Below are positions 1-6,514 of a stretch of 11,221 nt of DNA, one piece after another; position 1 is the stretch's first letter; every line of letters starts with the position of its first letter. Location of the stretch: NCBI GenBank assembly GCA_023424965.1, contig JAFADI010000097.1, positions 1-11,221 of the forward strand, in the 5' to 3' direction. The DNA is from Bacillota bacterium (GTDB lineage: Bacteria > Bacillota > Clostridia > Acetivibrionales > JAFADI01). A program made the position numbers and the translations under genes. The notes beneath the pieces are model-generated. The model was not told where the DNA came from. It saw nothing but the letters and a program-made list of their open reading frames with translations, and searched no databases.

Positions 1-160
1 GTTAAATTACAATTTCATTACAAAAGATTAAAAAATGGTAAAAAGACAGGAGAAATCCATAATTGTGTCGAAATATATGTTAGCAGCTTTTAGCACAGGA
101 AGAAAAAACATGCATTATGTATGTTGAACACAAATGAAAAGTATTTGATGAGGTAAACAC

Positions 161-2278
161 ATGAAAAAAATTGTTACTGTTTTGTTATCTTTTGTTATTT
201 TGTTGTCCTTTTCCGTAAACTCCTTCGCTAAACCACTGATGCTTACATATGATGGAAAAGTGCATGCATACAGCGGCAATATTTTGCAACTGAAGGTGAA
301 CAACGAGGTTGTGAATACGGAAATCCCGCCCATTATCCTGAATGACCGTTCCCTCGTGCCTGCCAGGGCTGTTTTTGAAAAACTTGGGGCAGCGGTCACC
401 TGGGATGCCAAAACCAGCAAAGTACTCGTTGCGATGAACAATACCAATGTGGAGCTCAAGATAAACAACACCAGCGCCAAGGTCAACAACAAGACTGTGA
501 AGCTTGATGTTCCCGCAAAGATCATCAACGACAGGACCATGATTCCTCTCCGTTTTGTGGGTGAGCAGCTGGATATGGTGGTGGGCTGGCATCCCGACGA
601 TAACCTTGTAACCATTGACAACAAGCAGCAGTCTATAAAAGGGGAGCTTAAGGGGGTCACCTATACAAAAGCTTCGGGCAGAGACCAGATCGTGATAAGT
701 GCTGCCAGCTATGAAAATTATAATATTTTCAGGCTTTCAAGCCCCGAACGGCTCGTGGTCGATGTTCCCTACGCAAAAGTGATGCAGAAGAAAACCATCG
801 ATGTCAACAGCGGAGTGGTAAAGGCCATCCGGTATGCGCAATTTGACGACACAACCGCGAGAATCGTACTTGATGTGGTGGGACAGCCGGAATATTCCTC
901 GGAGGAAAAAAACGGGCAGTTGGTAATCACTCTCGGAGGAGATGCTCCAATAACCGGTGACGAAACCACAACGGGAGACGATTCCACGCCGGATGACGGG
1001 ACGGCAGCAGGGGATATTCCCACGCCCAATACCGGAACTCCCACGGGAGAGGCTTCAGCTACAACGGGCAGCATAAAAATTGACTGCTCCTCTTCGGGCA
1101 GCGGAGATTCAGTATCCATCACCGTGGACAATTATAAAAATTATGACATTTTCAGGCTTTCAGACCCCGGCAGGATCGTCATCGATATTCCCAACGTAAA
1201 AATGCCGGACAGTGACGAGCACAAGATAAACTATATCGGGGGAGTTGTCAAGGGAGTAAGGTACTCAAAATACGGCAGTGACTCTTTGCGGGTTGTACTG
1301 GATGTGTCGGGTATGCCGGAATTTAGTGTGGATGAAAAAAGCAAGAAACTGACCTTGAATGTGAAGGGCGCATCTTATAAAAATATCATATATCATAATA
1401 ACGGGGACCGGGTGTACTTCTCCCTTGGCGGGGCCGCATTGACGGAAGGCGGAGAGACCCTGAAGAAGTTCTACACGGAAAAGTACAGCTCCAGCGGGAA
1501 AAAGTATACCATCACCTTCCCCTCCAACCTTGCGGACCTTGGAAGCGGAGAGATGGAAATAAATGATAGCTACCTCAACTCCATCGAAATAGAGAGAGAC
1601 ACGGGCTCCAATGAGACCAGCATCGTTTTCAACGCCAAGGATAAATTCTTTTATCATGTTATTGCAAGGCCTGATGTGGATGACACTACAATCACCCTCC
1701 TCAAGCCCGCCTCAAAGTCGGACAGGCTGGTTGTAATCGATGCGGGGCATGGAGGCAGAGACCCGGGAGCCGTATACGGAGGACTCAACGAAAAGGATCT
1801 CAACCTTGATATTGCCAAAAGACTGAATGCACTGCTGAAAAGTAAAAATGTAAAAACGTACATGCTCAGAGAGGATGACAGCTTTGTGGGGCTTTATGAG
1901 AGGTCTTACATCGCAAACAACCTGAATGCCTCCCTGTTTTTAAGCATACACAACAATGCAACTGCGGATACCAATTTCGGCGGCACCATGACCCTGTTCT
2001 TCCCGCCCAAGTCCAGCGACACAGGTTTCACGGGCAAAAGGTTTGCCCAGATCATCCAGAACAACCTTCTTGCAAAGCTTGGTACGGCAGACAGAAAAAT
2101 TATCGAAAGACCCAACCTTGTGGTGCTGAAGGCGTCACTGATGCCGTCCTCGCTGGCTGAAATCGCCTTTATGACCAACAAGCCCGACAGGGAGAACCTG
2201 CAAAAGGATGACTTCAGGCAAAAAGCGGCAGAGGCTCTATGCCAGTCGGTATTGCAGGCACTGAGTGAGCTGAAGTGA
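161..2278 (+). CDS. Secreted N-acetylmuramoyl-L-alanine amidase with stalk and AMIN domains
   Basis: This 705-residue exported enzyme should cleave the amide bond between N-acetylmuramic acid and L-alanine in peptidoglycan, outside the membrane. Residues 1-23 form a signal peptide (KK start, hydrophobic core, SFA before K24). Residues about 31-153 match the copper-amine-oxidase N-terminal-like stalk domain (NDRSLVPAR and NDRTMIPLRF repeats). An AMIN domain follows (about 158-259), then a Thr/Gly/Asp/Pro-rich linker (260-304), a second AMIN domain (305-401) and a beta-rich region that may be a degenerate third one (402-520). The catalytic Amidase_3 domain is 523-705: zinc ligands H530 (DAGHGG), E544 (LNEKDLN) and H597 (SIHNNA), with catalytic E667 (LAEIAF), so it looks active. 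AMIN domains usually bind the cell wall. The ATG at 161 is chosen because AGG (151-153) lies seven bases upstream and the signal peptide starts there. A role in vegetative cell separation or in sporulation cannot be separated from sequence. Confidence 0.93.
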   Translation: MKKIVTVLLSFVILLSFSVNSFAKPLMLTYDGKVHAYSGNILQLKVNNEVVNTEIPPIILNDRSLVPARAVFEKLGAAVTWDAKTSKVLVAMNNTNVELKINNTSAKVNNKTVKLDVPAKIINDRTMIPLRFVGEQLDMVVGWHPDDNLVTIDNKQQSIKGELKGVTYTKASGRDQIVISAASYENYNIFRLSSPERLVVDVPYAKVMQKKTIDVNSGVVKAIRYAQFDDTTARIVLDVVGQPEYSSEEKNGQLVITLGGDAPITGDETTTGDDSTPDDGTAAGDIPTPNTGTPTGEASATTGSIKIDCSSSGSGDSVSITVDNYKNYDIFRLSDPGRIVIDIPNVKMPDSDEHKINYIGGVVKGVRYSKYGSDSLRVVLDVSGMPEFSVDEKSKKLTLNVKGASYKNIIYHNNGDRVYFSLGGAALTEGGETLKKFYTEKYSSSGKKYTITFPSNLADLGSGEMEINDSYLNSIEIERDTGSNETSIVFNAKDKFFYHVIARPDVDDTTITLLKPASKSDRLVVIDAGHGGRDPGAVYGGLNEKDLNLDIAKRLNALLKSKNVKTYMLREDDSFVGLYERSYIANNLNASLFLSIHNNATADTNFGGTMTLFFPPKSSDTGFTGKRFAQIIQNNLLAKLGTADRKIIERPNLVVLKASLMPSSLAEIAFMTNKPDRENLQKDDFRQKAAEALCQSVLQALSELK

Positions 2279-2395
2279 TATCAACACCACCTTGATGGAG
2301 TGGTAAAAGGCATTATTTATGGGAAAAAGGCTTCACGCTATGAGGAATACTTCGAGGCAGTAAAGGAATGGGAAACCAACTGGAATGACCTGTGA
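2279..2395 (+). pseudogene. Possible decayed reading frame just after the amidase stop
   Basis: Thirty-eight sense codons run without a stop from the base after the amidase TGA, in the same frame, to TGA at 2393-2395. There is no ATG with a Shine-Dalgarno site at the beginning. The translation is coding-like, with the segment YFEAVKEWETNWNDL. That segment loosely recalls the 'AV..W..NW..L' stretch of IS256/mutator-type transposases, but the match is from memory and weak. It could be a transposase remnant, a former C-terminal extension of the amidase, or chance. No terminal inverted repeats were seen around it. Bases 2396-2520 hold nothing recognisable. Confidence 0.25.
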
Positions 2396-2522
2396 GTAAG
2401 GACTTCTCACTTTCGTGCCAACGATCTTCTGTTCTTCTCTGCACAAGGTGCTTTGAAGCCTTTTTGGAATAAACAATGCCATTTAACATAGTGCGATTAA
2501 GCTGGGATTAGGAAAAAATCAT

Positions 2523-2563
2523 AAAAAAATCAAGGGAATTTATAAATTCTTTTGATTTTTTTT
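2523..2563 (+). terminator. Rho-independent terminator after the amidase
   Basis: A long hairpin pairs AAAAAAATCAAGGGAATTT (2523-2541) with AAATTCTTTTGATTTTTTT on the 3' side, using G-U pairs where GGG faces CTT, with a very short loop. The right arm ends in a run of eight T residues (2556-2563). The left side starts with seven A residues, so it may also work on the - strand. It separates the amidase transcript from the gerM operon. Confidence 0.75.
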
Positions 2564-2598
2564 AAGAAGAAATTGTGGTAACATTATTAAGTGGGAAA

Positions 2599-2627
2599 TA
2601 ATATTCCTTTTCAGGTTTGTCTATAAT
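2599..2627 (+). promoter_or_regulatory. Candidate promoter of the gerM operon, sigma-E-like
   Basis: TAATATT at 2599-2605 fits the sigma-E -35 pattern KMATATT exactly. After 14 bases comes TCTATAAT (2620-2627), which agrees with the sigma-E -10 consensus at five of eight places and contains a perfect TATAAT (2622-2627). A weaker sigma-A reading is TTGTGG (2573-2578) with AATAAT (2597-2602), spacing 18. B. subtilis gerM is expressed in the mother cell under sigma-E, which favours the first reading. The housekeeping genes downstream suggest that vegetative transcription also exists. Confidence 0.4.
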
Positions 2628-2628
2628 T

Positions 2629-2650
2629 ACGATAACCACCATTTTATCGT
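2629..2650 (+). other. Small hairpin abutting the gerM ribosome binding site
   Basis: ACGATAA (2629-2635) and TTATCGT (2644-2650) are perfectly complementary, with the loop CCACCATT. The hairpin ends one base before the Shine-Dalgarno site AAGGAG (2651-2656). If transcription starts just after the TATAAT at 2622-2627, this hairpin would sit at the 5' end of the mRNA, where it could protect the message or affect ribosome access. It has only seven pairs, mostly A-T, so function is uncertain. Confidence 0.35.
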
Positions 2651-2663
2651 AAGGAGAAAAACC

Positions 2664-3800
2664 ATGAAAAGGCGTTTGTTGTTGATTGTTGTTGGTATAT
2701 TATTGGTGTCGGGCTGCTCGGTGCCTGCAAGCAAAATTGCCGATGAAACACCCGAAAAGAAGACTGAACTGCTGCCTGCCTATAACAAGCAGACCGCGGC
2801 AAAGCCGGAGGGGGAGACAGCAGGCAAAGGCAGTACGGATGCGGCACTTACCGGCGGCATTCGAAGCCCACAGACCGTATATAATATACAGGAGAGTGAA
2901 ACTCCGCAGGAAGTGAAGAAAAGCCGGGATTTATTAATCACCCTGTATTACCAGGATGGAGATGGCCTGGTTGTTCCTGTGGCAAGGCGGTTTGAAAGGC
3001 AGGAGGGAATTGCGAGGGCTGCAATCGGAGCACTTGTGGATACCAGCCTGAACAGGGAGGAACTGGAGTATTACGGAATATATCCCGTACTTCCGCAGGG
3101 GACGGAAATACTGGGAATAAACATAAAGCAGGGGACTGCTTTTGTAGATTTCAGCAGCAAGCTGCTTGACTACAAGGATAGCCTGGCGGAGAGGAACATT
3201 GTTTCATCGGTCGTTTACACACTGACGGAGTTTGCTTCGGTGAACGCGGTGAAATTTATGGTTGACGGTAAGGAATTAAGAAAATTGAAATTCGGAACGG
3301 ATGCAGCTGGGGCTTTAGACAGGACAAATACGCTGTTGAATTCAACCAGGGTCAATTTGCAGAATGGATTGAGCAAACTGGATATTTATCTTGCTAAGTA
3401 TGTAAATAATATACATTTGTATATCCTTCCCGTGTCGGTGGAGTACAAAAAACAGGAGTACGAAGATGTACCTGCCAAGGCTGTTGAACTGCTTAGGGGT
3501 AAGGACTATCAAGGCAACCTGCAAACTGAACTTCCACAAGGTTCTAAGCTCCTAAAAAGCAGCATTTCCGGCAATACTCTAATCCTTGACTTTGACAACC
3601 GAATAAGAAATTACGGGGGAACCACGAGAGAAGACATTATCCTGAAGCAGCTGCTTTTTACCATGAAGCAGTTCGAAGGTGTCAAGAGGATAAAAATCCT
3701 TATTGACGGGAAACCCGGAACACTCCCCGAAGGCACGGAAATAACCGGTGAGCTTGACATTCCTCCGGTGATCAATGATTTTTTGAGCAAGGACCTATAA
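2664..3800 (+). CDS. gerM: GerM-type sporulation/germination lipoprotein with two GerMN domains
   Basis: This is a 378-residue lipoprotein. A hydrophobic signal (5-15) leads into the lipobox VSGC, with C18 as the lipidated cysteine, so it should be anchored on the outer face of a membrane. A low-complexity spacer (19-87) precedes two GerMN domains at about 88-213 and 248-362. They share an internal pattern: LPQGTEILG..FVDF with FMVDGKEL in the first, and LPQGSKLLK..LILDF with ILIDGKPG in the second. In B. subtilis, GerM is needed for sporulation and germination and helps assemble the SpoIIQ-SpoIIIA channel complex in the intermembrane space of the forespore. Transfer of that role here rests on domain content and on gene order (gerM before rph). 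AAGGAG (2651-2656) lies seven bases before the ATG. Start and length look normal for the family. Confidence 0.9.
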   Translation: MKRRLLLIVVGILLVSGCSVPASKIADETPEKKTELLPAYNKQTAAKPEGETAGKGSTDAALTGGIRSPQTVYNIQESETPQEVKKSRDLLITLYYQDGDGLVVPVARRFERQEGIARAAIGALVDTSLNREELEYYGIYPVLPQGTEILGINIKQGTAFVDFSSKLLDYKDSLAERNIVSSVVYTLTEFASVNAVKFMVDGKELRKLKFGTDAAGALDRTNTLLNSTRVNLQNGLSKLDIYLAKYVNNIHLYILPVSVEYKKQEYEDVPAKAVELLRGKDYQGNLQTELPQGSKLLKSSISGNTLILDFDNRIRNYGGTTREDIILKQLLFTMKQFEGVKRIKILIDGKPGTLPEGTEITGELDIPPVINDFLSKDL

Positions 3801-3838
3801 TTTACTTTAGGATCAGACAATTGCTCCGAAGGGACGGT

Positions 3839-4621
3839 ATGTACTTGAGAGTAGATGGAAGAAGTTCCTCTGAACTGAGGCCTGTGAAAATTACGAGAAA
3901 TTATATAAAGCATGCGGAAGGCTCCGTTTTAATCGAGGTGGGGGATACAAAGGTGATTTGTACCGCGACAGTCGAAGAAAAGGTTCCGCAGTTCAAAAAA
4001 AATAGCGGTGAGGGCTGGGTCACGGCAGAGTATGCCATGCTGCCGAGGGCCACGCACACCAGAAATACCAGAGATATCAACAAGCTCAAGCTCAACGGAA
4101 GGGCCCAGGAAATTCAGAGGCTTATCGGAAGGGCTCTGCGCTCTGTTGTAAACTTCAGCTGTCTGGGTGAGCGGGAAATCGTCGTGGACTGTGACGTGGT
4201 CCAGGCAGATGGCGGCACCAGAACTGCAGCAATAACAGGAGCTTTTGTAGCCCTTGTGGATGCCTGCGATACGCTGGTAAGCAGCGGCCTGATTCCCAGA
4301 CTTCCCATTACTGATTTCGTGGCTGCAACCTCCGTTGGCCTGGTTGGAGACGATGAACTGCTTGACCTTTGCTATCAAGAGGATTCCGGAGCCATTGCAG
4401 ATATGAATGTGGTCATGGCAGGGGACGGGCGGTTTATCGAAATACAGGCGACGGGTGAGCAGGCTCCGTTTTCAAGAATACAGTTTGACAGGCTGGCCGA
4501 TCTGGCCCAAAACGGAATCAAACAGCTCATAGAAATTCAAAAGGAAGCATTAGGGACGACAGCAAGTGAGGTTGGGGGAATAACAAAGGATGAGAAATTT
4601 CATCGTAGCATCGAAGAATAA
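3839..4621 (+). CDS. rph: Ribonuclease PH
   Basis: RNase PH trims tRNA 3' extensions by phosphorolysis, releasing nucleoside diphosphates. The 260-residue protein matches the family end to end: RVDGRSSSELRPV at the N-terminus, EYAMLPRAT, GRAQEIQRLIGRALR, and DCDVVQADGGTRTAAITGAF. R88 and R128 correspond to the phosphate-binding R86 and R126 of the B. subtilis enzyme, and the acidic stretch ending DMNVVM is present. The ATG at 3839 is chosen because family members start a few residues before RVDGR and AAGGGA (3829-3834) lies just upstream. A TTG at 3821, preceded by AGGAT, would add six residues and cannot be fully excluded. It follows gerM by 38 bases and its last 32 bases overlap rdgB, so it is part of the same transcript. 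Confidence 0.96.
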   Translation: MYLRVDGRSSSELRPVKITRNYIKHAEGSVLIEVGDTKVICTATVEEKVPQFKKNSGEGWVTAEYAMLPRATHTRNTRDINKLKLNGRAQEIQRLIGRALRSVVNFSCLGEREIVVDCDVVQADGGTRTAAITGAFVALVDACDTLVSSGLIPRLPITDFVAATSVGLVGDDELLDLCYQEDSGAIADMNVVMAGDGRFIEIQATGEQAPFSRIQFDRLADLAQNGIKQLIEIQKEALGTTASEVGGITKDEKFHRSIEE

Positions 4622-5189
4622 AGGAAAGCTCAAGGAAATAGAGGAGATATTGACCGGACTGCCTTTCAAGGTAATATCCATGGGAGAAGCCGGAATAGAT
4701 AAAGATATCGAGGAATATGGAAGCACCTTTGAAGAAAATGCGTTGATTAAAGCAAGGGAAATTCACGCAATAACCGGTGACATGGTGATGGCGGATGATT
4801 CGGGGCTGGAAGTGGATTATCTCCAGGGAGCTCCGGGCATATATTCCTCCAGGTTTGCGGGGGAAGGCGCCACCGACACGGATAAAAACAACAAGCTTCT
4901 CAAAATGCTTGAAGGAGTCCCCTTTGAGAAGCGTACCGCAAGGTTTGTCTGCGTAATCGCCGTAGTGTTTTCCGACGGCTCGGATTTTACCGTCAAAGGA
5001 ATCTGTGAAGGTCATATTGCCGCCGAACCTGTGGGGGAAAAGGGGTTTGGCTATGATCCCTTGTTTTTTATGCCGGAGTACAACATGACAACGGCACAGA
5101 TGGATTCCGGGCGGAAAAACAATATAAGCCACAGGGGAAAAGCTCTCCGGCTTATGGTAGAGGAATTGAAAAGAAGAAATATAGATTAG
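4590..5189 (+). CDS. rdgB: XTP/dITP (non-canonical purine NTP) pyrophosphatase, Ham1/RdgB family
   Basis: This 199-residue cytoplasmic enzyme hydrolyses dITP, ITP and XTP to the monophosphates, keeping deaminated purines out of DNA and RNA. All family motifs are present in order: SKNKGK (8-13), FEENALIKA with E49 and N50, MADDSGLEVD with the metal- and substrate-site acidic pair D69-D70, GYDPLF (154-159), and SHRGKAL (180-186), where H181 and R182 contact the base. The length is typical. The ATG at 4590 lies inside the rph end (overlap 4590-4621), with the purine-rich GGGGGA (4574-4579) ten bases upstream, so translation is probably coupled to rph. It is equivalent to B. subtilis ysnA, which also follows rph. 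Confidence 0.95.
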   Translation: MRNFIVASKNKGKLKEIEEILTGLPFKVISMGEAGIDKDIEEYGSTFEENALIKAREIHAITGDMVMADDSGLEVDYLQGAPGIYSSRFAGEGATDTDKNNKLLKMLEGVPFEKRTARFVCVIAVVFSDGSDFTVKGICEGHIAAEPVGEKGFGYDPLFFMPEYNMTTAQMDSGRKNNISHRGKALRLMVEELKRRNID

Positions 5190-5209
5190 ACCACTAGGTG
5201 GGGGTAAAA

Positions 5210-5689
5210 ATGAGGATACTTGTAATCAGCGATACCCATGGCGATACGGATAAAGCTGAAGAAATATTGAGAAAAAATGACAATATCGATTTGATCATAC
5301 ATCTTGGCGATTATTTCAGGGACGCACAAAAAATATCTTCCGAATTTCCCGGCATCGCCATAGAATATATCTACGGGAACAGCGATTTTATGATCGGAGA
5401 AGTGCCCGCAGAAAAGCTTCTCGAGTGCGGCGGCAAGAAAATATTTGTGACTCACGGACACAGGTATTCTGTGAAGTGGGACTACGACAAGCTCCATAAA
5501 AAGGCCCAGGAAATGGGCGTGGATCTGCTGCTTTTCGGACACACCCACGTAGCGGATGTTGTAAAGGCCGAAGGCTATTATCTGGTAAATCCCGGAAGCA
5601 TCAGCGACTCCAGAAGTGACGATACGGAATCCTATGCATTGATCGAAATTGAAAAGGGCGAAGTAAGCATAAATGTCATCTATGTGTAA
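5210..5689 (+). CDS. ysnB: YfcE/YsnB-type metallophosphoesterase
   Basis: This is a 159-residue single-domain calcineurin-like phosphoesterase of the MJ0936/YfcE group, which hydrolyse phosphodiesters using two metal ions. The metal-binding motifs are complete: ISDTHGD (D8, H10), HLGDYF (D34), GNSD (N57), THGHRYS (H82) and FGHTHVA (H111, H113), with the family tail VNPGSISD (126-133). No signal peptide or membrane segment is present, so it is cytoplasmic. The natural substrate is not known for this group. ATG 5210 is preferred over GTG 5198, because the AGGTGGGGG ribosome binding site (5196-5204) covers the GTG and MRILVISDTHG is the usual N-terminus. It ends the gerM-rph-rdgB-ysnB operon, 20 bases after rdgB. 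No clear terminator follows. Confidence 0.92.
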   Translation: MRILVISDTHGDTDKAEEILRKNDNIDLIIHLGDYFRDAQKISSEFPGIAIEYIYGNSDFMIGEVPAEKLLECGGKKIFVTHGHRYSVKWDYDKLHKKAQEMGVDLLLFGHTHVADVVKAEGYYLVNPGSISDSRSDDTESYALIEIEKGEVSINVIYV

Positions 5690-5734
5690 GTACCGGGCAC
5701 ATAAAATTAACTTGGAATAAAGGTTTAAATGGTG

Positions 5735-5763
5735 TTGACAAAAGAAATACCACCTTGTATAAT
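5735..5763 (+). promoter_or_regulatory. Consensus sigma-A promoter for the tRNA pair
   Basis: TTGACA (5735-5740) and TATAAT (5758-5763) are perfect consensus hexamers separated by exactly 17 bases. Transcription should start near 5770, about 20 bases before tRNA-Gly. A strong housekeeping promoter of this kind is expected for stable RNA genes. Confidence 0.92.
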
Positions 5764-5791
5764 ATTAGAGGTCGGAAAACACTGAAGTTGT

Positions 5792-5865
5792 GCGGGTGTA
5801 GTTCAATGGTAGAACATCAGCCTTCCAAGCTGATTGCGTGGGTTCGATTCCCATCACCCGCTCCA
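5792..5865 (+). tRNA. tRNA-Gly (anticodon TCC)
   Basis: The cloverleaf is complete. Acceptor strands GCGGGTG and CACCCGC pair over seven bases; the D-arm is GTTC..GAAC. The anticodon stem TCAGC/GCTGA holds the loop CTTCCAA, giving anticodon TCC, which reads glycine GGA and GGG codons. The T-arm is GTGGG TTCGATT CCCAT. The discriminator T is followed by an encoded CCA (5863-5865). Confidence 0.97.
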
Positions 5866-5869
5866 ATAT

Positions 5870-5946
5870 GTGCCCATAGCTCAGCTGGATAGAGCAATAG
5901 CCTTCTAAGCTATTGGCCAGGGGTTCGAATCCCTTTGGGCACGCCA
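5870..5946 (+). tRNA. tRNA-Arg (anticodon TCT)
   Basis: The acceptor pairs GTGCCCA with TGGGCAC, and the D-arm is GCTC..GAGC. The anticodon stem ATAGC/GCTAT carries the loop CTTCTAA, so the anticodon TCT reads arginine AGA and AGG codons. The T-arm is AGGGG TTCGAAT CCCTT. CCA is encoded at 5944-5946. It starts four bases after tRNA-Gly and shares its transcript. Confidence 0.97.
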
Positions 5947-5947
5947 G

Positions 5948-5980
5948 AAAGAAACCAAATGTATTTTGGTTTCTTTTTTT
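5948..5980 (+). terminator. Terminator of the tRNA transcript
   Basis: AAAGAAACCAAA (5948-5959) pairs with TTTGGTTTCTTT (5965-5976) across a five-base loop, and the T-run continues to 5980. It begins directly behind the CCA of tRNA-Arg, leaving almost no trailer to trim. Confidence 0.9.
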
Positions 5981-5984
5981 GTGC

Positions 5985-6122
5985 ATTCAGGGATTCGAAC
6001 ACGGGAGGGCATGAGCGTTAGGAAAATGACCTGAACGGTCATTTTTCAGCGAGTGCAGGAGCCCGGTACCGGAACGGAGTGACGGTGGGCGACGTCACCG
6101 GAATGCGGAGCAGGCCGGATAA
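5985..6122 (+). repeat. GC-rich hairpin block behind the tRNAs, with antisense T-arm copy
   Basis: No gene was recognised here. The block starts with AGGGATTCGAAC (5989-6000), an exact reverse complement of 12 bases in the tRNA-Arg T-arm (5923-5934). It then carries a strong hairpin, AAAATGACC (6023-6031) with GGTCATTTT (6037-6045), the palindrome CCGGTACCGG (6063-6072), and a stem GTGACG (6079-6084) with CGTCAC (6093-6098). By hand count, 6047-6119 is about 70% G+C, against clearly AT-rich flanks. One frame is open from 6030 to a TAA at 6120, but has no start codon or ribosome binding site. This mix suggests a dispersed repeat or a structured RNA element rather than a protein gene. A relic of a tRNA-targeted insertion is also possible. 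Confidence 0.45.
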
Positions 6123-6213
6123 GTTCTAGAGAATGAAATAATGGATATGTTTCCTTATGCGGCACACGTTGAAACGATAATAATGATGACGAATAGTGGT
6201 TTTGGAGAGAAAA

Positions 6214-6387
6214 ATGAGCAAAAATCGACGCCAAAAGTGCAAATTTTGGCTCGTTTTTTTGGCCGTTTTCATAGATGACAAAGGGTCGTTGAAGGTATAT
6301 GACCTGCGAAATGGAAATTTCATACAAGAATATTCAAAGGTATCAGAACAGCAAATCTTGATGCCTTTGTTTTTGTATACAGATTAA
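6214..6387 (+). CDS. Small hypothetical protein, doubtful
   Basis: This 57-codon frame starts at ATG 6214 with GGAGAG (6204-6209) four bases upstream, a short but usable spacing. The predicted product begins with a basic stretch (SKNRRQK), then a short hydrophobic segment (FWLVFLAVF), then a polar tail. No family is recognised. A terminator-like hairpin lies inside it (6230-6260), and the opposite strand is also open, so this may be non-coding DNA. It sits between the tRNA cluster and a strong terminator. Bases 6123-6213 hold nothing else recognisable. Confidence 0.22.
   Translation: MSKNRRQKCKFWLVFLAVFIDDKGSLKVYDLRNGNFIQEYSKVSEQQILMPLFLYTD
6230..6260 (+). terminator. Terminator-like stem-loop
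   Basis: GCCAAAA (6230-6236) pairs with TTTTGGC (6244-6250) around a seven-base loop, and TCG then seven T residues follow (6254-6260). The stem has only three G-C pairs, so it would be a weak terminator. It could catch transcripts leaving the tRNA block. Confidence 0.4.
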
Positions 6388-6424
6388 AAATGAAGTGACT
6401 TTCAGGTGCCGAGTAAAAAAGTGT

Positions 6425-6466
6425 GGGCTATGTTTTTCTTAAAACGAAAAGCATAGCCCTTTTTTT
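6425..6466 (+). terminator. Strong bidirectional terminator
   Basis: GGGCTATGTTTTTC (6425-6438) pairs with GAAAAGCATAGCCC (6446-6459) over 14 positions with a single T-G wobble, and T residues run from 6460 to 6466. On the other strand the A-run at 6415-6420 gives a T-run four bases after the stem. It can therefore stop rightward transcription and also the leftward ABC exporter transcript, whose last gene ends at 6609. Confidence 0.88.
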
Positions 6467-6514
6467 ATTTTCCTAAAAGCACTGACAACTCAAAAAAGAT
6501 TGGAGGACAACACA

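Noticed and set aside
1..160. Sporulation sigma factor boxes or a sigma-A promoter upstream of the amidase
   Set aside because: Several AT-rich hexamers exist, but no pair with correct spacing stood out, so no promoter was called.
115..660. Long - strand frame of 181 codons opposite the amidase N-terminus
   Set aside because: It is a shadow of a clearly coding + strand gene with signal peptide and conserved domains. No start signal or family match.
3821..3838. TTG start for rph, six residues longer, with AGGAT upstream
   Set aside because: Family N-termini begin only a few residues before RVDGR, and an ATG with AAGGGA is available at 3839. Kept as a minor alternative.
5198..5209. GTG start for the metallophosphoesterase
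   Set aside because: The GTG lies within the AGGTGGGGG ribosome binding site of the ATG at 5210, and MRILVISDTHG is the normal family start.
5765..5986. Open frame on the - strand, 73 codons, running across both tRNA genes
   Set aside because: It is the antisense of two clear cloverleaf tRNAs. Peptides such as MGIEPTQSAWKADVLPLNY are typical false translations of antisense tRNA.
6046..6327. Open frame on the - strand, 93 codons
   Set aside because: No convincing ribosome binding site; it translates the GC-rich structured block and adjacent AT-rich DNA and resembles no protein family.
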